A stretch of 64,000 bases of DNA, from NCBI RefSeq assembly GCF_043757465.1, contig NZ_JAYVPL010000166.1:27262-91261 (forward strand), in the 5' to 3' direction. Below are positions 23,479 to 32,004 of this stretch, one piece after another. Each line of letters opens with the position of its first letter. The first letter of the stretch is position 1. The stretch comes from Armatimonas sp043757465. Its GTDB lineage: Bacteria > Armatimonadota > Armatimonadia > Armatimonadales > Armatimonadaceae. Position numbers and translations under genes: made by a program. Below the pieces are notes generated by a model. That model worked only from the letters and a program-made list of their open reading frames with translations, did no database searches and was not told where the DNA came from.

Positions 23479-24336
23479 ATGAACACCAATTCTACTCCCT
23501 CTGTGATTGCCCCGGGCGCGGCGCTTGAGAAACTCGCCGGAGAGTTTTCGTTTACCGAAGGCCCCGCCGCTGATGCGAAAGGCAATGTCTATTTCACCGA
23601 TCAGCCCAATGATCGGATTATGCTCTGGAGCCTTGACGGAAAGCTTTCTACTTTTATGCAGCCCGCCGGGCGCTCGAACGGGATGTTTTTTGACAAGGCC
23701 GGGAGCCTCTGGAGCTGTGCCGATGAGAACAACCAGCTCTGGAAGATTGGGATGGACAAGAAAGTGACAGTTGTTGTCAAGAGCGATCCCGACGGCAAGC
23801 TGCTCAATGGCCCCAACGATGTCTGGGTGCACCCGAAAAAGGGCGGCTACTACTTCACAGACCCACTCTATGTCCGCCCCTACTGGAAGCGCGACCCTGC
23901 CCGTCAGCCCGCTGGGGAGTATGTCTACTTTGTCAGCGCGGACTTCAAGACACTCAAGGCTGTGGCCACGGATCTCAAAAAGCCCAACGGTATTGTGGGA
24001 ACGCCCGACGGCAAGACACTCTACGTGGCCGATATCGGAGACAATAAGACCTACTCCTACAAGATCGAGAAAGACGGCTCCCTCTCGGGCAAGAAGCTTC
24101 ACTACGCACTCGGCTCCGATGGCATGACGCTCGATAACGAGGGCAATCTCTACCTCACGGGCAAAGGCGTCACCGTGGTGGATAAAAACGGCCAGCTTAT
24201 CGAGAACATCCCCGTCCCCGAGGGCTGGAGCGCCAATGTCTGCTTCGGAGGCCGCGATCGAAAAACCCTATTTATCACCGCCAGCAAAGGGCTCTACGCC
24301 ATCAAAACTCGCACTCACGGCGTGGATAACCCGTAG
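23479..24336 (+). CDS. SMP-30/gluconolactonase-family protein
   Basis: A 285-residue six-bladed beta-propeller of the SMP-30/gluconolactonase family. Likely metal ligands are Glu in FTEGPAAD, Asn in LLNGPNDVWV, Asn in KKPNGIVGTPDG and Asp in GSDGMTLDNEGN. YFTDPLYVRPYW is a common family block. Such enzymes hydrolyse aldonolactones in sugar oxidation. No signal peptide is visible, unlike many homologues. ATG 23479 was preferred to GTG 23473 because of the box just upstream. Confidence 0.88.
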   Translation: MNTNSTPSVIAPGAALEKLAGEFSFTEGPAADAKGNVYFTDQPNDRIMLWSLDGKLSTFMQPAGRSNGMFFDKAGSLWSCADENNQLWKIGMDKKVTVVVKSDPDGKLLNGPNDVWVHPKKGGYYFTDPLYVRPYWKRDPARQPAGEYVYFVSADFKTLKAVATDLKKPNGIVGTPDGKTLYVADIGDNKTYSYKIEKDGSLSGKKLHYALGSDGMTLDNEGNLYLTGKGVTVVDKNGQLIENIPVPEGWSANVCFGGRDRKTLFITASKGLYAIKTRTHGVDNP

Positions 24337-24363
24337 CCCGATAAGCCCACCCGGGGAGACGAC

Positions 24364-27300
24364 TTACATTCCCAGGGCACGCATCACGAAGGCAAAGACA
24401 TCAGCTTGCTCCTCAATGATCTTTGCAGTGGGTTTCCCCGCGCCATGCCCCGCCTTGGTCTCGATCCGAATGAGCGTGGGCGGGCCGCTCGGGTCTTGCG
24501 CGGCCTGGAGCCGTGCCGCGAACTTGAAAGAGTGCGCGGGCACCACTCTATCATCATGATCCGATGTCGTGATCAGTGTCGCCGGGTAGCGCGTGCCGGG
24601 CTTGAGATTGTGGTACGGCGAGTAGGCCAGCAGCGCCTTGAAGTCCGCCTTGTTAGCTGGGTCACCGTAGTCGCTCTTCCAGGCCCAGCCAATCGTGAAC
24701 TGATCGAAGCGCAGCATGTCTAAGACGCCCACGGCGGGCAGTGCCACGGCAAAAAGCTCCGGGCGCTGGGTCATGCACGCTCCCACTAAGAGACCACCGT
24801 TGCTACCGCCCGCAATCGCGAGCTTCCCCGGGCGCGTGTACTTCTGCGCGATCAGCCACTCCGCGCAGCCGATAAAGTCATCGAAGACATTTTGCTTACG
24901 CAGCTTCGTCCCCGCCTCGTACCAGTCCTTGCCATACTCGCCGCCACCGCGAAGGTTCGCCACGGCGTAGACTCCCCCTTGCTCCAGCCATGGCACCATA
25001 CTCAGCGCAAAACCCGGTGTCAGCGAGATATTGAAGCCCCCGTAGGCATAGAGATAGACCGGGTTGTTGCCCGTGAGCTCTAGCCCCTTTTTGTAGGTGA
25101 GGAACATCGGTACTTTGGTGCCATCTTTACTGGTGGCAAAAACTTGCTTTGTCTCAAACTGGCGCGGGTCGAAGGCGACTTTGGGAGATCGGAAGACAGT
25201 GCTCACTCCCTCCTCGATATCGTAGCGGTAGAGAGTGGTCGGGCTGGTGTAGCTGGAGAAGGCAAAAAACGTCTCCGTGTCTTCTCGCTTGCCATCAAAG
25301 CCACTCGCGGTTCCGATTCCTGGCAGAGCCACCTCACGCAGCAGCTCTCCCGTAGCAAGGCTATGAAGCCGAACCTGTGAGCGTGCATCTTTAAGGTAGC
25401 TGACAATCAGCTTATCGCCAAAGATGCTTGCCGACTGAAGTGTGTCGCGGCTCTCGGGGAGTATGGGGCGCCACGCGGCTGCGCCCGGGGTGCGGCTGTC
25501 TACGGCAATGAGTTTCTTAAGCGGTGCCTCTTTGTCGGTAATCACATAGAACACTGAGCCGTCGTTGCCCACTACGCTATAAGACGCATCCCCGGCGGTC
25601 AAAAAATCGCGAACAGGGGCATCAGGCCGGGTTAAGTCCTTGAGAAACAGAGAGTTGCGCCGCTCGGTGCCCTTGCTGGCATAGATCACGAGCCACTTAC
25701 CATCCTCGCTAACGCTTCCTCCGAGGTTCCAGTCCGGGTGGTCCGGACGCTCGTAGACCAGAGTGTCGGCGCTCTGGGGCGTTCCCAGCGCGTGGTAGTA
25801 GAGCTTGTGGTTGTAGTTGGCTCCCTGAAGTGCGGTGCTCGCTTCGGGGGCGGCGTAGCGGCTGTAGTAAAATCCAGAACCGTCCTTGCGCCACGAGGCG
25901 CCGCTGAACTTGCCCCACTCGATCTTGTCGGAGAGGTCTTTTCCTGTGGCCACATCGCGGACATGCCACTCCTGCCAGTCCGAGCCGGAGCGTGCAATTG
26001 AGTAGGCAACCAGGCCACCGTCCTCGGAGATGCTCATCCCTCCCAGCGCCACCGTGCCATCCTCAGAGAGGGTGTTGGGGTCAATCAAGATACGCGGCTC
26101 CGCCTCCAGATCGTCCGCGACATACTGCACCGCCTGGTTCTGAAGACCATCATTGCGGCTGAAGAAGTAGCGACTCCCGTGGCGGCTCGGCAGACCGTAG
26201 CGCTCGTAGTTCCACAGCTCCGTCAGGCGTTTCTGGAGCACCTCGCGGGCAGGGAGAGCTTTTAACAACGCCCCCGTCGCCTCGTTCTGCGCGCTCACCC
26301 AGGCCGCCGTCTCATCACTGTTGGCATCTTCCAGCCAGCGGTAGGGGTCGGCCACGCTCGTGCCATGGTAGGTATCGGTCACGTCTACCGTTCGGGAGGT
26401 CGGATAAATCACTTTGGTCATAGGAGTAATCGGGTTTACTGTGCGCGAGGCGCTGGGTTTAGGGGTGGGTTTAGGAGTCGGCGGTGTGGCAACTGCAACC
26501 GCCACCTTCCCGGGAGCCGCCGTGGCCTGTGAGAGTATGAGTGGCAGCTCGGTGCCAGGTCCGACGCGTGCGGAGAGGGTTGCCGTCCCGCCACCGACTT
26601 TATACTGGACGAGCCCCAATCCGCTCCCGGGGAAATCCGCTGAGGCCACGGCCTTGGGCAAGGTCTTCCCAAAGGGCTTCGCCGCCGTCCCCAGGAAGAA
26701 TCGTCCTCCTGCCAATGCCCGGCTCTCTCCATTGACTAACAGCAGCTTTGTCCCCACGGCCTGTACACGAGCCTGCACGCGAAGATTTAAGACAGCAGCA
26801 CTGACCTCGGAGAGCGCCGTCCGCAGCCGTGCAACGGGCAGGCCAGCCACTCCCTCGATATCCGAGAGTGCCTCGTGCACCCGCTCGATCACCCGGTCCG
26901 GCTTGGCACGCCCACAGAACTCCTGAGCCTCGCCAATCTTTGCACGTGTGCTAATAAGCTTCCCGGGCAGTGCCTGCTGCGCGGCTCGACACGCAGCATC
27001 AGCCTCCGCCAGAGTCTCCACAGCGCGGACAAAGAGCGTCTCCCCCGCACGAACAAAGATAGTCTTTGAGACAGTGCCCGGCTGGGCAAAAAACACACCG
27101 CCCGCTTTCCAGGCACGGGTACTCTCGTTCTCGCTGCCCGCCGCGAACTCCAGCCGCCACGCACCACGCTTGAGCTTGAGTTTCACCTCCACCATCGCAT
27201 TTTCCGTGGGGCTAGGATTGGTAACTGCCAGCCCGAGATACGCCGCCCCCCGTGTCACCCAGACGACAGAGTCGCTTCGGGATGCCTGCCCGGCCACGGG

Positions 27301-27483
27301 GTTTTCCAGGCCCGCCCAGGCGGCAAGAGGTTGCTGCCAGCCCTCCATCGCCGCCGCCTTCCCATCCGCTGGGGAGGCAACAGTCTGGTCAGCCGCCACC
27401 GCGTAGTTCAACGATGCCTGGTAGGTCTGTGCCTGGGCCGGGGCAACAATCGCCACACACGCCACGATACCGATCCTTCGCAT
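24364..27483 (-). CDS. Prolyl oligopeptidase (S9A) with a long N-terminal addition
   Basis: A 1039-residue exported protein. ATG 27483 starts a signal peptide (MRRIGIVACVAIVAPAQAQ); the open frame further upstream is not used. Residues about 20-345 match no family I recognise; a Thr/Pro/Lys linker (PPTPKPTPKPSASRT) follows. The rest is a full prolyl oligopeptidase: DPYRWLEDANSDET opens the propeller, then catalytic Ser in GGSNGGLLVG, Asp in SDHDDRVVPAHS and His in AGHGAGKP. It should cleave short proline-containing peptides outside the cytoplasm. Usual S9A length is about 700, so the addition is over 300 residues. Convergent with the lactonase gene, 27 bases apart. Confidence 0.9.
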   Translation of the reverse strand: MRRIGIVACVAIVAPAQAQTYQASLNYAVAADQTVASPADGKAAAMEGWQQPLAAWAGLENPVAGQASRSDSVVWVTRGAAYLGLAVTNPSPTENAMVEVKLKLKRGAWRLEFAAGSENESTRAWKAGGVFFAQPGTVSKTIFVRAGETLFVRAVETLAEADAACRAAQQALPGKLISTRAKIGEAQEFCGRAKPDRVIERVHEALSDIEGVAGLPVARLRTALSEVSAAVLNLRVQARVQAVGTKLLLVNGESRALAGGRFFLGTAAKPFGKTLPKAVASADFPGSGLGLVQYKVGGGTATLSARVGPGTELPLILSQATAAPGKVAVAVATPPTPKPTPKPSASRTVNPITPMTKVIYPTSRTVDVTDTYHGTSVADPYRWLEDANSDETAAWVSAQNEATGALLKALPAREVLQKRLTELWNYERYGLPSRHGSRYFFSRNDGLQNQAVQYVADDLEAEPRILIDPNTLSEDGTVALGGMSISEDGGLVAYSIARSGSDWQEWHVRDVATGKDLSDKIEWGKFSGASWRKDGSGFYYSRYAAPEASTALQGANYNHKLYYHALGTPQSADTLVYERPDHPDWNLGGSVSEDGKWLVIYASKGTERRNSLFLKDLTRPDAPVRDFLTAGDASYSVVGNDGSVFYVITDKEAPLKKLIAVDSRTPGAAAWRPILPESRDTLQSASIFGDKLIVSYLKDARSQVRLHSLATGELLREVALPGIGTASGFDGKREDTETFFAFSSYTSPTTLYRYDIEEGVSTVFRSPKVAFDPRQFETKQVFATSKDGTKVPMFLTYKKGLELTGNNPVYLYAYGGFNISLTPGFALSMVPWLEQGGVYAVANLRGGGEYGKDWYEAGTKLRKQNVFDDFIGCAEWLIAQKYTRPGKLAIAGGSNGGLLVGACMTQRPELFAVALPAVGVLDMLRFDQFTIGWAWKSDYGDPANKADFKALLAYSPYHNLKPGTRYPATLITTSDHDDRVVPAHSFKFAARLQAAQDPSGPPTLIRIETKAGHGAGKPTAKIIEEQADVFAFVMRALGM

Positions 27484-27490
27484 GGCTTGT

Positions 27491-27496
27491 ATTGTA
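27491..27496 (-). promoter_or_regulatory. Putative -10 box of the prolyl oligopeptidase gene
   Basis: TACAAT on the reverse strand ends 7 bases before ATG 27483, which supports both that start and a leaderless transcript. No convincing -35 box was seen. Confidence 0.45.
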
Positions 27497-27570
27497 CCGC
27501 AGACCCCAAATAGGGACTTTGGTCCCATGCTCTTGCCCCCTGTCAGAGATACGATATGCTGGTAACGACC

Positions 27571-28626
27571 ATGAAAAATGACCAGAATGACGAGCTGCCA
27601 AACGGTGGACAAAACGACGATGAGACAATAGCTGATCTCTGCGCCAACGGACGTACCCACTGGCCCGACGAGCCTCTAACGCCTCAGAAGAGCACCAGTA
27701 TCCAGTGCCAAATTGAGGAGGCTTTCTACGAGCAGTACCTACGCTACTTCCAGAATGCCGAGGAAAAACGTCGCTGGAGTGTCGTGGACGACATTCCCTG
27801 GGCCGAGGCACAAGGCAACGCCTCAGAGCTGGTGGTCTCGATTTTGGAGTCGTTCTGCGCCGTGGAGTCGTTCTTGCCGGACTACACCAGCAAGATCATG
27901 GCACTGATTCGCCGCTCGCGGGGCCGGGCGCTCTTCCAGGCCAACTGGGGCTACGAAGAGAGCAAGCACTCGATGGCACTGGAGCGCTGGCTGATCGCCT
28001 CGGGCAAGCGCACCGAGGACGAGATGAAGGATTTCGAGCGCTCGCTGCTGGGGGCCGAGTGGAACCTGCCGTTCGAGACACCACGCCAGATGATCTGCTA
28101 CACCATGATCCAGGAGCTCGCCACGGGTCTGAACTACATCAACCTGCGCCGCCTGGTTCACCAGACGGGCGAGGGCGACCCCTGTCTCGATAAAACCCTG
28201 CGCTGGGTCTCCGCCGACGAGAGCGCACACTATAACTTCTTCCGCAAAGGTGTCAAGACCTACCTCGCACTCGATCCCGAGGGCACGATTGTGGACCTGA
28301 AGTATGTCTTCGATAACTTCGCCATGCCCGCACACGCCCTGATACCCGAGTGGGAAAAACGCGGTGCGGAGATAGAGGCGTCGGGGATCTACGGCCCCAA
28401 GATGTATCTGTCCAAGATCCGCAAGCCGATTCTGGAAGACCTACAAATTAGCCGCACACAGCTCAAGAGCGCCGGTCTGCCTTCACGTGAGGCCGACGAG
28501 ATCGCGGATCGGATCGAGACGAAAGAGGAGAAAGCCCGGCAAGTGCTCTATCCCCGGCTGATCTCGCTCCCCACCATTCCCGCACCGAGGCCCAGCACCT
28601 CTAAAACCCTGCTCACGGTACAATAG
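27571..28626 (+). CDS. Acyl-ACP desaturase-family diiron protein
   Basis: About 351 residues. Two diiron ExxH-type sites are visible: EESKH in the helix after ANWGY, and DESAH in RWVSADESAHYNF, with further acids in SILESFCAVESF and MIQELATGLNY. These fit the soluble stearoyl-ACP desaturase family (FA_desaturase_2), which introduces double bonds into acyl-ACP. An N-terminal stretch of about 35 residues is low-complexity and polar. ATG 27556 is an alternative start; no strong ribosome site decides. The stop is 10 bases before the E1 gene. Confidence 0.85.
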   Translation: MKNDQNDELPNGGQNDDETIADLCANGRTHWPDEPLTPQKSTSIQCQIEEAFYEQYLRYFQNAEEKRRWSVVDDIPWAEAQGNASELVVSILESFCAVESFLPDYTSKIMALIRRSRGRALFQANWGYEESKHSMALERWLIASGKRTEDEMKDFERSLLGAEWNLPFETPRQMICYTMIQELATGLNYINLRRLVHQTGEGDPCLDKTLRWVSADESAHYNFFRKGVKTYLALDPEGTIVDLKYVFDNFAMPAHALIPEWEKRGAEIEASGIYGPKMYLSKIRKPILEDLQISRTQLKSAGLPSREADEIADRIETKEEKARQVLYPRLISLPTIPAPRPSTSKTLLTVQ

Positions 28627-28633
28627 GGGCGCT

Positions 28634-31111
28634 ATGCCAAAGTCTATCTCCATTGTCCCGGAAGATGTTCGAAAACCGGGGCAAGTCACCTTCGATCCCA
28701 TTCCCGTCAATCAGTACCAGAAGTCCCTCACCGAAGAGCGGGGGCGCTACTCCGACTCCGACCTGCGCCGTATCCACCGAGATATGGCTGTTATCCGAGT
28801 CTTTGAGAGCCTGCTGCAGGAAGTCAAGACACAGCGTCAGTTCGGTGGCCTCGTCTACGACCATCGCGGCCCCGCGCACCTCTCAATTGGTCAGGAAGCG
28901 ACCGCGGTAGGACAGGCCTATCTTCTCGACACCAACGACCATCTCTACGGCTCCCACAGAAGTCATGGGGAAATTCTCGCCAAGAGCCTCTCCGCCATTG
29001 ATAAGCTCGACGACGAGACACTTCTGGAGATCATGCGCAGCTATGACCATGGTTCCGTACTGCGAGTTGTGGAAAAAGACGCCGCGGCGGACACGGTTCA
29101 GAGCCTCGCGATTGACTTCTTGCTCTACGGCACCCTCGCGGAGATCTTCGGGCGTGAAACGGGCTTTAACAAAGGCATGGGCGGCTCCATGCATGCCTTC
29201 TTTACCCCCTTTGGTGTCTTCCCCAACAACGCCATTGTCGGGGGATCCGCGGATATTGCCACGGGCGCGGCGCTCTACAAGCGGGTGAACCAGAAAAAAG
29301 GCATCGTGATTGCCAATATCGGTGATGCAAGCGCCAACTGCGGCCCTGTCTGGGAGGCGCTCTGTTTTGCGACCATGGACCAGTTCAAGACCCTCTGGCC
29401 CGAGCACGTACGCGGCGGCCTGCCAATTATCTTTAACTTTGTCAATAACTTCTACGGGATGGGCGGCCAGCCCGTGGGCGAGACCGGCGGCTTTGGCGTC
29501 CTAGCACGCCTCGGAGCCGGACTGAACGCGGATCAGATGAACGCGGAGCGCGTGGATGGCTACAACCCCCTTGCGGTGATTGATGCCATTGCACGCAAAA
29601 AAGCGCTGATCGAAGCGGGCGAAGGGCCGGTGCTTCTGGATACCGTCACCTACCGGTTTAGCGGCCACTCTCCCTCGGATCAGTCCAGCTACCGCGAGAA
29701 ATCCGAGGTCGAAGCCTGGCAGCGCGTGGATCCACTGGTGACGTTCCGTGAGGATCTGATTACAGCAGGTGTCGCCTTGCGCCAGGACTTCGAGGCCGAG
29801 TACGCGCATCTGGATAGCATTTTGTTCCGTGCCTACAAAAAAGCCATTGACCTGGATCTCTCGCCACGTGCCAACCTCTTTGCCGTCGGTAACTTGTTAG
29901 AGAGCACGATGTACTCCAATGAGAACGTCGAGAACCTCGACTCAAACCGCGCTCCGGAGACGCTTCTCGCAAAAGCCGACAACCCGCGCACCAAGCAGCT
30001 CGCCAGCAAGAGCCGCACGGGAATCGCCGAGGACGGCAGCTATCTCTCGGACGCGCGCTGTGTCGGCTTGAAAGACGCGATCTTTGAGTCGGTCTTTGAT
30101 CGCTTCTACGCCGACCCAACATTAGTTGCGTATGGGGAAGAGAACCGCGACTGGGGCGGCGCGTTTGGCGTCTACCGTGGCCTGACCGAAGCGCTTCCCT
30201 ACCACAGACTTTTCAACTCCCCCATCTCGGAGGCCGCGATTGTGGGCACCGCTGTGGGCTACGCGCTCGAAGGCGGACGGGCACTGGTGGAGCTAATGTA
30301 CTGCGACTTCATGGGCCGCGCGGGCGATGAGATCTTCAACCAGCTCGCCAAGTGGCAGGCGATGTCCGGGGGAATGCTCAAGATGCCCGTCGTGCTCAGA
30401 GTTTCCGTGGGAAGTAAGTACGGGGCGCAGCACTCGCAGGACTGGACAAGCCTCGTCGCGCACATTCCCGGCCTGAAAGTGGTCTTTCCGTCCACCCCCT
30501 ACGACGCCAAGGGTCTGATGCAGTCCGCCCTCACCGGCACGGACCCCGTGGTATTCTTCGAGAGTCAGCGCCTCTACAACATGCCCGAGCGCTTCAATGG
30601 CCTAGCAGGCGTTCCCCTGGAGACCTACACCATCCCGATAGGTGAGCCTGAGGTGAAAAAGCCAGGCAAGGACATCACCATCCTGACAATTGGCGCGACC
30701 CTCTACCGTGCACTAGAGGCGGCAACCGTCCTAGAGGAAAAGTGGGGCATCTCGGCGGAGGTCATTGATGCCCGCTCGCTCGTGCCGTTTAACTACGAGC
30801 CGGTGATCGCCTCCGTCAAGAAAACCGGCAAGATTCTCCTCGCCTCCGACGCCTGCGAGCGCGGGAGCTTTTTGCACACGATGGCCTCGCATATTGGGCG
30901 CGCAGCGTTTTCGTATCTGGACGCCCCGCCTATGGTCATTGGAGCGCGCAACTGGATTACCCCGCCCGACGAGGTGGAAGATGCCTTCTTCCCCTTCCCG
31001 GTGGACTTCCTCGACGCCATCCACACCCATCTCCTGCCCCTCGACGGCTACGAACCCAAGCGCCCCTGCGACGAAACCGACCTGCTGCGCCGCAATATCG
31101 CCGGTGTGTAG
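28634..31111 (+). CDS. Fused E1 alpha-beta subunit of a 2-oxoacid dehydrogenase
   Basis: An 825-residue fusion. Residues about 40-400 are E1 alpha: GPAHLSIGQEATAVG, the HRSHGEILAKS block, MGGSMHAFF and the thiamine diphosphate site from GDASANCG to FVNNFYG. Residues about 475-825 are E1 beta: YGEENRDWGGAFGVYRGL, FNSPISEAAIVGTAVGYALE, ELMYCDFMGRAGDEIFNQ and KYGAQHSQDW. The family decarboxylates pyruvate, branched-chain 2-oxoacids or acetoin; which one is not certain, though branched-chain/acetoin types are the closest by motif. No E2 or E3 gene is in the window. A TACAAT box (28619-28624) overlaps the desaturase stop, 9 bases before the ATG. Confidence 0.9.
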   Translation: MPKSISIVPEDVRKPGQVTFDPIPVNQYQKSLTEERGRYSDSDLRRIHRDMAVIRVFESLLQEVKTQRQFGGLVYDHRGPAHLSIGQEATAVGQAYLLDTNDHLYGSHRSHGEILAKSLSAIDKLDDETLLEIMRSYDHGSVLRVVEKDAAADTVQSLAIDFLLYGTLAEIFGRETGFNKGMGGSMHAFFTPFGVFPNNAIVGGSADIATGAALYKRVNQKKGIVIANIGDASANCGPVWEALCFATMDQFKTLWPEHVRGGLPIIFNFVNNFYGMGGQPVGETGGFGVLARLGAGLNADQMNAERVDGYNPLAVIDAIARKKALIEAGEGPVLLDTVTYRFSGHSPSDQSSYREKSEVEAWQRVDPLVTFREDLITAGVALRQDFEAEYAHLDSILFRAYKKAIDLDLSPRANLFAVGNLLESTMYSNENVENLDSNRAPETLLAKADNPRTKQLASKSRTGIAEDGSYLSDARCVGLKDAIFESVFDRFYADPTLVAYGEENRDWGGAFGVYRGLTEALPYHRLFNSPISEAAIVGTAVGYALEGGRALVELMYCDFMGRAGDEIFNQLAKWQAMSGGMLKMPVVLRVSVGSKYGAQHSQDWTSLVAHIPGLKVVFPSTPYDAKGLMQSALTGTDPVVFFESQRLYNMPERFNGLAGVPLETYTIPIGEPEVKKPGKDITILTIGATLYRALEAATVLEEKWGISAEVIDARSLVPFNYEPVIASVKKTGKILLASDACERGSFLHTMASHIGRAAFSYLDAPPMVIGARNWITPPDEVEDAFFPFPVDFLDAIHTHLLPLDGYEPKRPCDETDLLRRNIAGV

Positions 31112-31272
31112 CCTCGCCACACTCTGGTGGGCAGTTCCCGACGAGCAGCGAGAAGAGCGGGTGGGAAAGTGAGCATCCTGTGCACCTGGTGACGCTTTCC
31201 CCCTACTGTTTTGGGCGCACGACGGTAGACGATGAGACCGGGTTTCGACTTACGTCAGAATTTGAGTGACCT

Positions 31273-31309
31273 GTAACGCTGCCGTAACGATCTTTCTCTA
31301 TTCTATAAG
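31273..31309 (+). promoter_or_regulatory. Possible promoter/operator of the TPR operon
   Basis: Two GTAACG hexamers (31273-31278 and 31284-31289) lie 11 bases apart, one helical turn, and a TATAAG box (31304-31309) follows. A GAGGAAAG ribosome site precedes ATG 31324. The rest of the 212-base gap (31112-31323) shows nothing else. Confidence 0.35.
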
Positions 31310-31323
31310 ACAAGAGGAAAGTT

Positions 31324-32004
31324 ATGAATACCAAGGGGTTCGTTTTTCCGGTCGTCGCTGCGCTAATGATCAGCGCACCTGTCTTCGCTCAGAGCTCGAA
31401 ACGGATCACCGCGCAGCACCAGCGCCAAAAAGAAAAGCTACAGGCGCGCCTGAGCCGGATTCGAGGGGGTGACACGCGCACGGCAGAGCAGGTTCTTGCG
31501 GAGTTCGAGAGTGATAAGAAGCTGGGCGTTCTCGATAAAGATAACTACTTCGACCGAGCGCAGGTCTACTATGAGCAAGGAAAACTCGACCTTGCGATTG
31601 CAGATGCGACAAAAGCCATTGCCCTCGAAAAAGACTTCCCTCAAGCCTTTAATCTTCGTGGGATGATGTACGTGAGCCAGAGGAACGTTGAAAAAGCCCT
31701 CGCCGACTTCAATCGTGCCGTCGCCCTTCAGCCCCTGCGCGCTTTCTATGTGCGCAACCGAGGCGATCTGCACTTTTCCCTAATGCGCTTCAACGAGGCG
31801 TGGAATGACTACAACACCGCTGTCGATCTCGACGGCACCACGGCAGAAAACTACTTCAAGCGTGGTAATGCCAGCTTAAGGAAAGGCGACTACGGTGCCG
31901 CCATCGTGGACTATGACAAGACACTGGAAATCAGGCCGGGCTTCGAGGATGCCCAGAAAAATCGGGCGATTGCTCAGCAAAAGAAAGGAACTACGCCTCA
32001 ATGA
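31324..32004 (+). CDS. Exported TPR-repeat protein
   Basis: A 226-residue protein. Signal peptide MNTKGFVFPVVAALMISAPVFAQ, a charged helical stretch, then four or so TPR units from about residue 70, for example YYEQGKLDLAIADATKAIAL, VEKALADFNRAVALQPLRAF and GDYGAAIVDYDKTLEIRPGF. TPRs usually hold protein partners; the function is unknown. GAGGAAAG lies before the ATG. The stop overlaps the next ATG by 4 bases, so the two TPR proteins are probably made together. Confidence 0.82.
   Translation: MNTKGFVFPVVAALMISAPVFAQSSKRITAQHQRQKEKLQARLSRIRGGDTRTAEQVLAEFESDKKLGVLDKDNYFDRAQVYYEQGKLDLAIADATKAIALEKDFPQAFNLRGMMYVSQRNVEKALADFNRAVALQPLRAFYVRNRGDLHFSLMRFNEAWNDYNTAVDLDGTTAENYFKRGNASLRKGDYGAAIVDYDKTLEIRPGFEDAQKNRAIAQQKKGTTPQ

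Noticed and set aside
23425..24102. Extended antitoxin of 302 residues
   Set aside because: The extra N-terminal part is the complement of the SMP-30-like gene; the promoter and the AbrB fold both begin at 23424.
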